Source of the DNA: Papaver somniferum
Taxonomy: Eukaryota; Streptophyta; Magnoliopsida; Ranunculales; Papaveraceae
Direction: 5' to 3'
Length of the DNA: 64,000 bases
Assembly: GCF_003573695.1 (NCBI RefSeq)
Contig: NC_039363.1
Coordinates: forward strand, 161,464,747 to 161,528,746
Shown in pieces: positions 33,626-46,280 of the stretch; position 1 is the first letter of the stretch; every line of letters begins with the position of its first letter. Made by a program: the position numbers and the translations under genes. The notes under the pieces are model-generated. The model saw nothing but the letters and a program-made list of their open reading frames with translations, was not told the origin of the DNA and ran no database searches.

Positions 33626-33634
33626 AAACGAAAA
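33626..33634. repeat. 9-bp target-site duplication, right copy (MULE)
   Basis: AAACGAAAA, identical to 2748-2756. Confidence 0.85.
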
Positions 33635-34012
33635 AGGTAAAACAACCTTTGGTTTTCTAGGGGGAAAAAATGCAAATAAATCTAAGAATATCTATTAGTC
33701 TCATTATTTTTAGTTTGAATTTCATGTGTAATGATATGATTAAGTAAGACTAAGGTTAGAAATCCATTATTCTAATAATTCGACGTCATTTTTTTTATAA
33801 ACCCAAACGATAATCAATTTGAAGCTAATTTTCTGGTGACATGGTCCTCTTGTAAACGTGTACATTTCAAGTCTAAGATATAAAAACTTCACTATCCGCG
33901 AAATTTAATTTCAACAAATAAACTTCAACGGCTGATTTTCAAAGTGAATGGTAGTCTTATACGTCTCGGGATGCGCTCATTTTGGTAGCAATTTAAAGCT
34001 TTATAAGAGGAA
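33635..34012. other. AT-rich spacer, nothing recognised
   Basis: Flanking sequence between the MULE and the copia-derived region. No frame, RNA gene or element end is recognised. Confidence 0.4.
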
Positions 34013-34740
34013 CTATTAGAGCACCACCCCGTCGAACGCGCAAGTTTTTATATTTCAAGCTTGTTTTCAATGTTAGATCCACAAAACTATAACTGGATTT
34101 CTAGTCTACTAAAGTCAAATCTCCGACTAGGATTAGTTAAAGGCAGTTGAGTATTATATATCGCTGAATACCCTCGAAGATTGAAGACCGAAGAACAAAC
34201 GAATGCATTTGCGAGAACTTTATCAACAAAAATGTTTGTGAAGACTAACCTATCTTATTTACTCATCGTATATACCATCCTATCTTATAAGACGTTGTCG
34301 TATGATTTTAGTAGATTTAATATTGCAAAGAAGACATTTCGAGTTTAAGCTTTTCTTCATTAAACTCCCGAAATATGATTCGAGCAATGGATGTTCAAAT
34401 ATCTTTGACAATCTTAGTTAGAATAATTTATTGTTCACAAATTATTTTTGCCTAAGTTATCTTTTTGAAATAGCCCAAGCAAACAGTGCAAACTATCTAT
34501 GACTATTGGGAATGTTTCAAAATTGAATGTGAGAGAATTTCATAATTGTTTGGAGCAAGGTACGCATACCCAGTCGATCTGAATTTCGTAAAGTGGACAT
34601 GTACGCATACCCAGTATGCATACCATTTACATCTGAGTTCGGGAACGGGGGAAGGTACGCATACCCGGTATGCATACCTGAAAAGACGAGGGTACCCAAA
34701 TACACCTCAATCTAAAACTTTTCCTACCTATAAGTCCTTT
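34013..34740 (+). repeat. degenerate SIRE-like LTR fragment, plus orientation
   Basis: It begins TTAGAGCACCACCCCGTCGAACGCGCAAG, aligning to the first bases of the plus-strand LTR at 41634, and runs through a module with three clusters of GGTACGCATACCCxGTATGCATACC (34558-34680). Its 3' end is lost near 34740, where minus-oriented LTR sequence begins. No internal region belongs to it. Confidence 0.55.
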
Positions 34741-37470
34741 ATCCAAAAGTGATTGTCTATGGACTGAGTCGAGACAATGCAACTAATCGGTTCACACATC
34801 GTGTGATCGTCTATGGATACGAGATCGAGACAATACAACAACAAAGTATGTTTACTTGATAAAAAGGTTCGGACTTAACCAAACACAATAGGATTCACTT
34901 ATCAAGTAAATATAAATTAACGTTTGTGTGATTTACTCTAATTATAATAAAACAATTATAGTGCGTAAAATAAAAGTAAATGACACGTCAAGATTTTGTT
35001 AACGAGGAAAACATCAAATGCAGAAAAACCCCGGGACCTTGTCCAGAATTGAATACTCTCAGGATTAAGCCACTACACAAAATTACACCTAACTTCGTAT
35101 AGTCGAGACCAAGCAATTAAACCTATAGTTACATAGTTCCATCTGTATTCCCATGCCTCAACTTATAAATTAGTCACGTACTTGGAACAATTCCTTTGGT
35201 TCGTATTCCAAACAGTAAAGGAACAACAAATCTATTTGGTATCAACTCTCTTCAACCAAGTGATATGAGTCGGACAAAGGATCTTCTGTTTATCTTAACA
35301 TAAACTCCTTCGCCAGGTCCTTAGATTTATCTTATGTTCAATTACCAAAGTAATCGTTAAGATTTTGCAATCAACACTCTTAATCCAAAGAATTATGTTG
35401 ATGCCGATATACTCAGTTAATCAATCCAATTCTATCACAAGGATAAAACCGATTATTAATTGGATCCTCTTTTTACCGAAACAAGTATTGTGCACACCAA
35501 AGATTATGAACCCACAAACCAGAAATCTTCAATATCTTCTTCGTCTTCAAATCTTCTTAGATCTTCAATAAACACCTGCACATATCACTTGAATCTCTTG
35601 TGATCAATCACGCACAGAAAGGAGTATGTTAACAATTGATTATTGCAAGATCGTCCTTAGAACTACAAACAGTCTAAAGATCCCTGTCGAAACTCTGAAC
35701 TAGTTTGAGTGAATCTTATATCAGAAGAGAAGATCCTCAAGAATAAACAAACTAGGTGCAATCAAAGTTCAACCACCGTTAGTCAACCAAATCAATAAAA
35801 ATAAAAGATAAATCGCAATTACCTAGCTTCCCACCAACGATACTAATAGAGCTTCTCAATCGCAAAGAAGACTTTAAAACGAGCGGCCGTAAGAGATTTC
35901 GTCTAATTAGGTTACTCCCCTCTCCGAATAGGCGGCTTCACCAATAGCAGCACAGCAAGAGGTAGTTTGCTGTTACGAAGGATTAGTTTGCTAGAAATGC
36001 AAACTTCAAGTATTTATAGACTAGGAAGTTTGGACACCAAGGAATTTCCAAAACCGAAAATATTCTCAAGATATTCATTAAAGCACAAATTCGGTTTCCA
36101 TAATTCCTGGAAATGCTCTGTCCAAAAATAATGATCGAAATATCTCAGAAAATCTTTAATTAGTAAATGCACATTACTAATTCTTATTTTCCTAAAAATG
36201 AAATTAATAACCTTAATTAAAATATTCTTAACTTATTTGTGTTTCTATCCTGGGATTCTCTTCCCTTAGCTATTAAGGAATAACTTTGAATAATTAAATA
36301 ATAAACATTCACAGCACGTGTTCAAAGTATGTCGACATCCTAACTTTGTAAGTTCTCTTTCATACTTACAACCTTGAAACCGATTTGCCACAATTCCAAA
36401 CAAGTTTAGAATTGCTTCATATGACTTTCAAGAACTATGTGATTGATCAAATAGTATTCAATCACAAATCATGGGTTTAACGGTTCTACCAAAACAAGTT
36501 TTGGTTCTACCTTCATGTGAGTATTGTGCATAGTCACACTATCTTTCCAAAATTCGGTTGACTAGGTACTAGGATCGGTTCCCCACATATATATGGTATC
36601 TAACTTGAATGTGTTGCACATGTCCATAGGATCGGTTCCCCTTATGCTATAAACCTGCCGCACCTTATACAAGAATCGGTTCCTCTTTGTGATGTATTGC
36701 ACCTCTTACTAGGATCGGTTCCTCTTTTCCCAGTTTTGGTCAGACATAAAATCACAAACCCGATCATACCATATCAGGTGATTACTTAAGATAAGTTTCA
36801 CTAATAAAAGTCATACCAATACATAAGTCAGGCCTTTGTGAATAGTTTTACCAAGAACACAACAAGTCATGAACGGATCTACTAATCACACATATTGGGT
36901 GTTCATAAGATATGCAATGAATAACAAAACCAATACCACCTGGCGATTTCCTTTTCGATTCACAAACCAAGTTCATGAATTTTCTTCCATGGAACACATG
37001 TAAACATTGTTCCCTATGATGAAATCCTCACCTCATACCCATACATAGTCACAATAGCATTCAAATGATTATGGCGATGTCTTATCTACAAAGTTTAATG
37101 GTTAAGCAATAAACCTCGTATTGTATTCCTTAATACTATGTCTATCTAGAGTTCAAATATGCTTCGCAGTTTTGTTTTCAATATGCACGAATTGAAAGAT
37201 ACGTTAGGGAATGAAACAGTTCAAGTCAAATATCACTAACCTCAAGTGGAAGGATTATTGTTGTCGTTGTAGCTCCTTGCTTCTTCACATCTTCAAGTCT
37301 TCGCAATAATTGTAATGTCTCATTATCCTCATACTTTCAAGCTAACCTATATGAAGTTGACTATAGTACATAATCAAGTGACTCTTAACATGAGTTTTGA
37401 TTCACTAAAATATGACAACCAAACTTGACATACAAACGCTTGGTGGGTTCAACCGAGCTATTCTCTAATA
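34740..37470 (-). repeat. 3' LTR of the decayed copia element
   Basis: Read on the minus strand it starts TATTAGAGAATAGCTCGG (a variant of TGTTAGAGC) and shares the TTTTGTTAACGAGGAAA...CCCCGGGACC core (35000-35045) with the other SIRE-like LTRs here. The 3' boundary is uncertain by tens of bases. Confidence 0.65.
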
Positions 37471-38869
37471 ATATCCCCCTTTGTCAATTTTAGTGACAAA
37501 ACTCTTACATCATATGGATAAACAAATTACAGGAATTCATTACACATACGCTTGATTCCCGAATTCAACAGCACAGTAATCTGCATACATTCAATCCTCA
37601 AAAATGTCGATGTTGACATTATAATAACAAAGATAATACTCCCCCTAAGGAAGATAGGTAGATATTCAATCCGCACGTCTTTGTTATACCACTTAATATG
37701 ATATGTTACTCCCCCTTAGTTCGTGTTTTCAATCTTTCGTTTAGATTAAACGTTTAAGCACCAATGTTCTTTTCCTTAGCGATACCAATCAATATAAAAT
37801 CAATGCCAGTATCACTTGTTTACTCCATATATTTCTCCCCATGTTTTTCACAAAATGACAAAGAAACGAAAAAATAAAGGATAACACGAAAAGAATCTTA
37901 CAAATCTCAAAATAAACTTGCAACTTGTAGAGTTAAGCACGAAGGTTCCACACACCATGTTCTGATAACTAATATCAAAACTGAAACTACAAGTAGTTTT
38001 ATTTTGATATGTTACCAAGGAAATAATTGTCCGAAACAATTTTTCCATTTTAGTTTAGCAAACCAAAAATCAACTAAGCATCTTAGTTCCTTTGCTAAAC
38101 CGATTGTACAAAAACAACCGCTTAATTCGATAAGACCAAAATAAAGATAACTCTATTTTTCTCATCAGGTTCTAATTATCCATAAACTTAGAACTTTCAA
38201 TTTTAAACAAGACAAGTACTAGGTTAGTTAACTAGCATTTTTTGTTAACGCATTCGATTAGACTTGAATAACCGAAACCTCACTTCGATAAGTCTAACTA
38301 AGATCAGAATTAACTTAGTTTCTCTTATCCGGAATCGAATTGGACTAAACAACTCATCCCGTAAACCTTTTATTTCGTTAAGCCATAAATAATTCATACA
38401 AACCAAATAAATCAACTTGCATAATTATTCACCTCAACCGGAAGCAATTGAAACAACATAGACATTATAGCACCGCAATTGCACCGAAATTTCGTAAGCC
38501 TAAACAATTGATACCACACAATAAAGCAAGATAACAATAGTTTTTCTTAACCGAAACCAATTGAATCACACATACATCCATACACACATAATGGAATAAA
38601 CATCAATTGTACCAAAATTTTGTTAAGCAAAAGCAATAAATATATATGAAATAAACTCAGGCTTTTCTTAAACAGGAAAACAATTAACTAACAAGATTGT
38701 TACCTAAAATTTCGCATCCACTTGTCCAATAAGTTTGCGTCTTCGTCCAGGGAGAATTGATATCGAAATATCATCATGTTGTCATCCTTATGCAAAAACA
38801 AAAGAATAACAACAACCAATCTGGTTTCAACAATTGCAAGCAAAAGTTGAAAACCGGAACCACAAGATA
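37471..38869 (-). other. 3' noncoding region of the copia element
   Basis: No frame longer than chance is seen. SIRE-type elements often have an envelope-like ORF here, but I cannot support one in this copy. The polypurine tract is at its low end. Confidence 0.5.
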
Positions 38870-41633
38870 CTAATGTACCTTGACAATCCCTATGGATTTC
38901 CTTAGATTTTCGAAAGTTGCTCTATCTAAGGGTTTAGTGAGAATATCAGCTAGTTGACGCTCGGATGGAACATACTCTAATTTGATAACACCATTCTCAT
39001 ATAATTCTCTAATAAAGTGATATCTTATATCTATGTGTTTAGTACGAGAATGTTCAACAGGATTCTCAGCCAAGCGAATAGCACTTGAGTTATCACAAAG
39101 GATGTTCATAGTTGAAATATTTATTCCATAGTAAATGAGCATCTGTTTCATCCATAGTAGTTGGGTATAACATGTACCAGCAGCAATGTATTATGCATCA
39201 CAGGTTGACAAATACTGTGAACTCTGTTTCTTGCTGTGCCAAGCAACAAGATTTTGACCAACATAGAAGCAACTGGAAGTGGTGCTTTTCCGATCTTCTG
39301 ATCTTCTACACACCCTACCCAATCAACATCTGAATAGGCAACAAGACTGTTGTTTGTATCCATAGAATATGATAAACCATAACCCGTGGTATCATTAACG
39401 TATCTTATGATTCATTTTACAGCTTTAAGATGTGACTAGGATCTGCTTGAAATATGGCACAACATCCCACACTAAAAGCAATGTCTAGTCTTGTTGCAGT
39501 TAAGTATAGCAATCTTCCTATCATGGATCTGTATAGTTTTTGATCAACAGATTTTTCTCCTGTATTGGATTAGAGTTTCCCAGTAGTTGGAATTAGAGTT
39601 GCCATAGGTGTTGAATCTTTTAATTAGAATTTCAAAACTAAGTTCCTTGCATATTTTTCTTGAGAAAGAAGAATATTGTCTTTTTGTTGTTGTATTTGCA
39701 AACCAAGAAAGTATGACAATTCTCCGACATTACTCATTTCGAATTATCCACTCATAAGATTTGGGAATTCATTTGTTAGAGATTTTGAGGTGGATCCATA
39801 TATGATGTCATCTACATATATTTGTGTTATAAGAACATTTTTACCACTCCACTTGGTGAAAAGTGTTTTATCAGCACCACCTCTAGAGAATCCCTTTTGA
39901 AGTAAAAAGGATGTCAACTTGTCATACCAAGCTCTTGGAGCTTGTTTTAGACCATACAAGGCATTTTTTAAGTTTAAAGACATAGTCTGGGAACAATGGA
40001 TCTTCAAATCCTTTTGGTTGAGCTACAAAAACTTCTTCTTTTAGATCCCCATTTAAAAATGCAGACTTGATATCCATTTGAAACAGTTTTATCTTAAGAT
40101 AGCAGGCATAAGCAAGTAAAAGTCTAATTGATTCTAAACGAGCAACAGGAGAAAAGGTTTCATCAAAATCAATACCTTCAATTTGAGAATATCCTTGAGC
40201 AAGAAGTCTGGCTTTGTTTCTGACAGTTGTTCTGAATATGTCTGATTTGTTCTTGTAGATCCACTTAGTTCCAACAATGTTTACTCATGATGGTTTTAGA
40301 ACAAGTTCCCACACTTCTTGCCTTTTAAACTGATTGAGTTCCTCATGCATAGAGTTTACCCAAGATGGTTCACTGAGTGCTTCCTCAATATTTTTTGGTT
40401 CTATTGAAGATAAAAAAACATGAATAGTGACAGACATTCTGAAGTTCTCTTCGAGTCATAACTCTTCCATTGGCATCTCCAATAATATCTTCGGTAGAGT
40501 GTCTTTGATGTACCCACTTCGCAGGTTTTTGGACAATACTTTCAATATCATTGGGTTGTTCAACAATACTTTCATTATCATTTTTATCATCTACGTCACT
40601 AATTAGAGGAACCACAAATGGTTATTCTTCAGTCTGTTTTTCTTTAATAACAATTTCATAGGGAGGAATCTCTGCTGCAGTGTGGTTGTCTTGACTAAAG
40701 TCAATAATGTCATCAATAGCAACATTAATTGATTCCATCATGACTTTGATTCTGAGGTTGTATACCCGGAAGGCACGACTATCAGAGGCATATCCAAGAA
40801 AGATTCCTTCATCACTTTTGGAATCAAATTTTCCTTTATGTTCTATATCTTTGAGAATATAGCATTTGCTTCCAAAAACCCTTAAATAATAGATTGGGTT
40901 TTCTTACATACCATAATTCATATGGGGTATTTAGAGTATTGGATCTTAAGTAAACTCTGTTTATTAGATAACATGCTGTAAAGACAGCTCCCCCCCCAGA
41001 ATTTTAATGGTAGGTTTTTATTGTGAAGCATTACTCTTGTCATTTCTTGAATATTTTTATTCTTTCTCTTAGCTATACCATTCGATTGAAGTGTAATAGG
41101 AGCAGAGAATTAGTGTTTACAGTATTTATATACTTTCGTATCCTTGAATTTTGTACCACGATCGCTTCTTATCTTTTAATATTGCGACCTTGTTCATTTT
41201 TTATTATGTTCACAATAATCTTGAACTCCTCAAGAGTGTCATTCTTGTGCTTTAGAAAAGCAACCCATGTGAAACGTGTATAGTCATCTACCATTACTAA
41301 AGCATACTTATTTCCACCAACGGATGCTTGTTGGATTGGACCAAATAGATCCATATGAATAAGATCTAGAGGAGCACGAGTGTCTATGTCTCTAGAAAGT
41401 TTGTGTGGAATTTTTCCTTGCTTACCCTTTTGGTATGCTCCACAAACACCTTCTACTTTAGTGTTGATTTTTGGAACACCTTTGACAAGTTCACGATCAA
41501 TGAGCTTTCCAAGCATTCGGTAGTTGATATGACCAAATCGTTCATGCCACAAATGGGTTGACTCAACCTTAGTCAAGTTACAGTACATATTGGACTGTAT
41601 ATCAAGAAGGTAACAATTATTCATACTTCTACG
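38870..41633 (-). pseudogene. Ty1/copia pol remnant (integrase, RT, RNase H)
   Basis: Reading on the minus strand, the integrase end (about 41633-41169) has HLWHERFGH, then a zinc-binding Cys pair reduced to C..Y, HMDLFGP and VDDYTRFTW with catalytic Asp residues. The reverse transcriptase part (about 40350-39744) shows NALYGLKQAPRAWY and an intact YVDD box (near 39815). A YSDxDWxG motif (39340) precedes RNase H, with CDNSSAI, HSRTKHIDIRYHFIRE and LADILTKPL (39151-38870). Multiple frame changes and stops separate these parts. Gag and protease are absent because of truncation at 41633. Domain order integrase-RT-RNase H is the copia order, and the LTR features place it in the SIRE/Maximus branch. 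Confidence 0.9.
41629..41633. repeat. possible 5-bp duplication, left copy (CTACG)
   Basis: CTACG precedes the TGTTAGAGC start of the plus-strand LTR. The partner would lie beyond the window or be lost, so this is only a position to check. Confidence 0.3.
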
Positions 41634-42489
41634 TGTTAGAGCACTGCTCGGTCGAACTCGCATGCGTTGCTATCTCAAGCATGTTTGTCAAGTTTAGTTG
41701 TCAAAACTATATGTCTTTATTTCTAGACTACTTATAGCTAAGTTTCGGTTTAGGACAGATTAGTGTAGTTGAGCTCCAGACTCCATGGCGATTATCTTAC
41801 AAAGACGAAGAATCGAGGAACCAGTGGAACTTCATCCGACTAAAAGGTATGTGGAGACTTGAACTTATCTATCACTCAAAAGTCTATCTCTTTATCTCCT
41901 ACTCTTGAGAAAAAGTCGTATAAGTATGATAGTTTTCATACATACACATTTGCTATTTCGAGCCAAGTTTACTCGCCTATCTTTTTCTCGAAATACGTGT
42001 TGGTAAGCTTTCGCTTTAACCACTATTCATATTTATCCGTGACGAAAGTCATGATGACGTTTCAATCTTGAAAATAACTTTGATGATGATAGTCGTGAAT
42101 AACGATTGTTATAACATTATAGAAGAATGTTTCAATGATTGAAATGTAGAGTTGAGATTATGTCACCAACTATGGATATAAACATATATAGTGTGTTCGC
42201 ACATTAGTGTACAAATCCATGTGCCGGAAACCAATTTTGTGCCCTTGTGCATGCGACATTGGTAAAGGAGTCAGGTTTGGTATGCGCACCCATACGCGTA
42301 CTGGCGGAAGTTTTCAAACCGAAAATTTCTGCTGAGTTTCCAAACTCAAATCCGGTAGCTAAGGTACACGTACCCGTACGCGTACCCAAGCTGGTTATTT
42401 CTCAAATCGGGAGTTCATGAACTTAAAACAATAAATCAATAAGGAACGCAATCTTTGCAAACCGTGGCTATATTGTTCATGAATTGATT
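41634..42489 (+). repeat. 5' LTR, first part
   Basis: It starts TGTTAGAGCACTGCTCGGTCG. It includes the word module GTATGCGCACCCATACGCG ... GGTACACGTACCCGTACGCG (42274-42385). It ends at the LINE insertion, within TTCATGAATTGATT. Confidence 0.85.
42476..42489. repeat. 14-bp target-site duplication, left copy (LINE)
   Basis: TTCATGAATTGATT, exactly repeated at 56645-56658. Long duplications of this size are typical for LINE insertion. Confidence 0.9.
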
Positions 42490-42497
42490 TTTTTTTT

Positions 42498-43389
42498 GCT
42501 TAATAATAAATTTTATTCATAACCAAAAAATATTCTAAAGATACAAAATAGTTTCAAAAAAGCTCAGACAGAAAGCAACAAAATTACAAAACTCTCCAGT
42601 TCTATCCAAATCTATAATATGTTTTCAATTCATTTTCTAAGTTCACTAGAAAAGGGGGTTTACTGGTGTATATTTATTGTTCACACGGTTGTCACAAAAT
42701 ATCGAGAGAACTGGGACTCGGGTTTCCACCATTAATCACATTTAATTGGTTCGTATATTGATTCATAACACTTATAGCTCTTTTATGGATTCTATTTCTT
42801 TGCCAAAGGTAGATTTTGTAAAAGATTAATTGTAAATCATAAGCATGACGCATGAAAAGCTGTAAGTCTAAGCATACGTCATCAGACAAAATCACAACTA
42901 ATTAATAAAAATCATAAATCAATGCAAAAAGTCATGAAGAGTCATTATAGTTACCAAGAAATTGTGAAACTTGGCTTCCTCCATCGTCCCAGTGTTGGGG
43001 TTTAGCTCATCATTCTCAAAACACACTCATAAGATAGAAACATGGCTCAAAAGGTATTTTTATTGAAGATAAATAATAATACAGCGAATCTGCAACACTT
43101 GATAGTCGTTACAGAAGATACCGTTACAAAAGAATAAGACTGCAGAAAGAGCGATAGTTTTTTATAGCAAGCAGGTGCCCCTTATCAACTGAGTGCCCCT
43201 TATCCAAATGAGGGGTGTCTTTAGTAATTTTCTCCCACGAGCGCAAAAACCACTTTTCGAGCCAATTTCGCCGCAAAAGCTTATTTCTCCAAAAATACCT
43301 ACAAAGACATAAAATACCAAATAAGTACGAAAATGGGTAATAACAATATAGAAAATCGAGATCAAAATAGACACATAAATGCGTATATC
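42498..43389 (-). other. 3' untranslated region of the LINE
   Basis: No protein is recognised after the ORF2 remnant. The sequence ends AATTTATTATTAAGC plus poly-A. It is long for a LINE 3'UTR, and some decayed C-terminal coding may remain in its first part. Confidence 0.55.
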
Positions 43390-46255
43390 AATTCCCAACT
43401 TTTAAATCAGGGAATTGGGCTATATACATATTTTCAGGGTACGACTCACATAAAGGCTTCTCTTTTAACCATGTGTCTCTCCATACTAAAATTTTTCACC
43501 ATTCCCCACAATCCACCTTGAATGATTCTTCACATCTTCTGAAATCCATTTCAAACCTGGTAGGATTGAGGATTTTATATAGTATTCAATCCATTTCCCA
43601 TTTTTGGTTAAAAAAATTTCTTGAAAGAATCTAGCCCATTCTTCCGTGCTATTCTAAATTTTCCACCATAGTTTCATAAGCAGAGCCTTATTTATGATTT
43701 CTAATCTCCTCAGTCCTAGACCCCTTTCTTAATATGGAGAACATACCTTATCCCATTTTAAAGTAATATTCTTTCTTGTTGCAGGGTCTTCAGTCCAGAG
43801 AAAGTTTCTTATAATTTGTTCACATTTTTTCAAAACTATTTGTGGCCATTTGTAGACTGACATGTTGTATATTGGAATGCTGCAGAGTACATGCTTTACC
43901 AGAATTAATCTTTCTTGAAATGATAGAAGCTTGCCTATCCATCCTGATAGATTTCCTTGTATTTGCTCCACACAGTTCCATACATGATTGGACTTAATGC
44001 ATCCTGGTATTAGTATAACACCTAAGTATTTATCAGGAAATGAGGAAAGAGGTATGTTGCAATCAGTTGCTATTTGTTGCTTTCTCAGCTCACTTGTTCC
44101 TCCAACAAAGCATTTGCTTTTGGCAAGACTGATAACTTGACCTGATGAGCTTTTTAACATTTCTCTTGTCTTCATTGTAGAAAAGAAAAATGTTATCTGC
44201 AAAAAAGATATGTGATGGTTGTACTCCATTCATTGATGTCATAGGTTGAAGTTGTCTTGTTTGGATCATTCTTGTTATTATTCTACTCAAAAAATCTTCA
44301 ACAATTACAAAGAGTAATGGATACAAGGGATCACCTTGTATGAGGCCTCTCCCTACTTGAAAGTACCCTACAGGTCCACCATTTAAGAGCACAGATATTC
44401 TTGCAGACTTCATCAGAGTATGTAACCATGTAATCCCCTTTTCAGAAAACCCAAATTTTCTCATAACTTGAAATAAGAAAGACCAACTGAGAGAGTCATA
44501 TGCTTGAGTTATGTCAATCTTGAGTCCTAGATTTCCACCTCTTCTTTTGACATTTAGTTCATTCACCAATTCAGATGCAAGTACAATTTGCTCTTGTATA
44601 TTTCTACCTTTTATAAAAGCTTCTTGTTGAGGGGATACTATCTTTTGAATAATGCTACCAAGTCTTGTAGAAATAATCTTTGTAATTACTTTAAAGCTAA
44701 AGTTCATTAACACAATTTTTCTATATTTTCCAGCTTTTTTGGCATTCTTGATTTTTGGAAGAAGAAGCAAGAAATTTGCATTAAATCCTTGTGGAATAAA
44801 ACCTCCTCTCCAGCAGTACTGTATAGATTTTGTTAAGTCCTTTCCCATTATTTCCCAAGCATGTCTATAAAACCATCCTGCAAACCCATCAGGGCCAGGA
44901 GCACTATCAGGATCAAGATCAAACAGTGCTTGTTTCACTTCTTCATCTGATGGAACATTATCTAAGATCAAGTTATCTTCTGCATTCACTAATTGTGGTA
45001 TGTCTTGAAGAAAATCTTGAATATCACATACTTCTTGGAATTTAAACTTTTCTTCAAAGTGAGTTACTAACATGTCAGCAATTTTTTGTTGTTCAGCCAC
45101 TATGTTTCCATTTGAGTCTTCAACTTCAAGTATAGAATTTTGAGTTTGCGTTATCTTCATGTTGATGTGAAAAAAATTTGAGTTTATTGCTCCTTATTTT
45201 AACCACTTAATCCTAGATTTTTGCTGATTTATTTCTTTTTGTTGTTCCCTAAGCACTTCTTGCACACCCCTTGCTTTGATTAAGTTGTTTAAAAGGACCT
45301 TATCTCCAGGGTTTTTATATGATAACAGAGATGCTTGTAAGACATTATCTTCAGCTTGCTTCAACTTTTTTTTAACATCCCCAAAAATATTCCAATTCCA
45401 TTGTTGTATATCTTTATTTAAATTTTTTAGCTTACTCATAAAGATAAAGATTAGGTTTCCTCTTATCTCTGCATTCCAAGAAGTTTTTATTTGAAGTGAG
45501 AAATTGGGATGATTTTTCCATACCTTCAAATCTCATAATGGGATGTTCTTTGGATTTGGAATTTCAGCATTTGCTCCATACAACACACCATGATCTGATA
45601 TGCCTCTTACACCAACTTTATAACCCCAACTTGGATAACATTCTAGCCATTTATCGTTAAAGACTGCTCTGTCTAAGTTGAAAACTATTCTCTTTTTTTC
45701 TTCTCTGTTATTACACCATGAATATTTTATACCAGTTTTTGGAGCTTGGATGAGACCACAGTTATTCAAACAATATGTAAATTCTTTCATGGATATTCTC
45801 AAGGGAGGTAGACCACCTATTTTTTTCTTCCATACTTGTTACTGTGTTGAAATCACCAATGACAAGCCAAGGTTTATATAAAATATTAACTCTCTCCATT
45901 TCTTGCCAAAGTTTCCTTCTCTTTATTGTGAGTGTGGCAGCATGGACACTAGTAATTACAACATCTCCTACTTCCACTATTATTGCTTGTTTAGTACTAG
46001 ATAAATTTTTTGGAGTATTTATTGATGAGCTCCATAGGATACAAATATTTCTTTTTTTTTACCATCATATGAATTATGAATGACATTGTAATGAATACCT
46101 TGAAGCCTTAGTTTTTTGATGAAATCCGAAGAAGCCCATATTTTTGGTTCAGCTAAAATAACTAAAGAAGGACAAATTATTTTTACTATATTTCTCAACT
46201 TATCTTTGGCCTTAGATCTCCAAAGGCCTCTTAAATTCCAATATAAAACTTTCAT
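43390..46255 (-). pseudogene. LINE ORF2 (endonuclease and reverse transcriptase), broken
   Basis: The N-terminal apurinic-type endonuclease (46255 to about 45540) shows WNLRG, GDFNTV and ISDHG motifs but is split by a frameshift near 46019. A linker follows, then the reverse transcriptase (45160 to about 44090) with LLPKIKNA, KGRNIQEQI, KIDITQAYDSLSW and GLIQGDPLYPLLF. The catalytic FADD box reads FADN (near 44180), losing one metal-binding Asp. The thumb region follows (44229-43729: PDKYLGV, LSGWIGKLLSFQERL). A final zf-RVT-like part (about 43560-43400) has WIVGNGEKF and a WRDTW-like motif in another frame. It would normally nick target DNA and reverse-transcribe the LINE RNA. Several frameshifts plus the mutation make it inactive. 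Confidence 0.9.
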
Positions 46256-46275
46256 TTAGAAGAAGGTTGAGAAGA

Positions 46276-46280
46276 AGAGG
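46276..46280. repeat. 5-bp duplication, left copy (SIRE-like element in LINE)
   Basis: AGAGG here faces ATAGG at 55096-55100, differing by one base. This is consistent with an aged 5-bp duplication. Confidence 0.55.

Larger units (their letters stand above)
34740..41633 (-). mobile_element. SIRE-like Ty1/copia element with decayed pol, 5' truncated
   Basis: A minus-oriented 3' LTR (about 37470-34740) is preceded by the family purine tract (GACAAAGGGGGATAT, 37471-37497). Further upstream lie noncoding sequence, then RNase H, reverse transcriptase and integrase remnants (38870-41633). At 41633 the element is cut by a plus-oriented SIRE-like LTR, so gag, protease and the 5' LTR are missing here. 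The LTR low boundary is approximate because its end does not keep the GCTTTTTCA seen in relatives. It is an inactive copy of the autonomous type that the gag-only relatives in this window would need. Confidence 0.75.

Noticed and set aside
42992..43511. Possible solo LTR (TGTTGGGG...CCCCACA)
   Set aside because: The flanks do not match (CCCAG and ATCCA), and the right part aligns to the C-terminal part of LINE ORF2, so it is LINE sequence.
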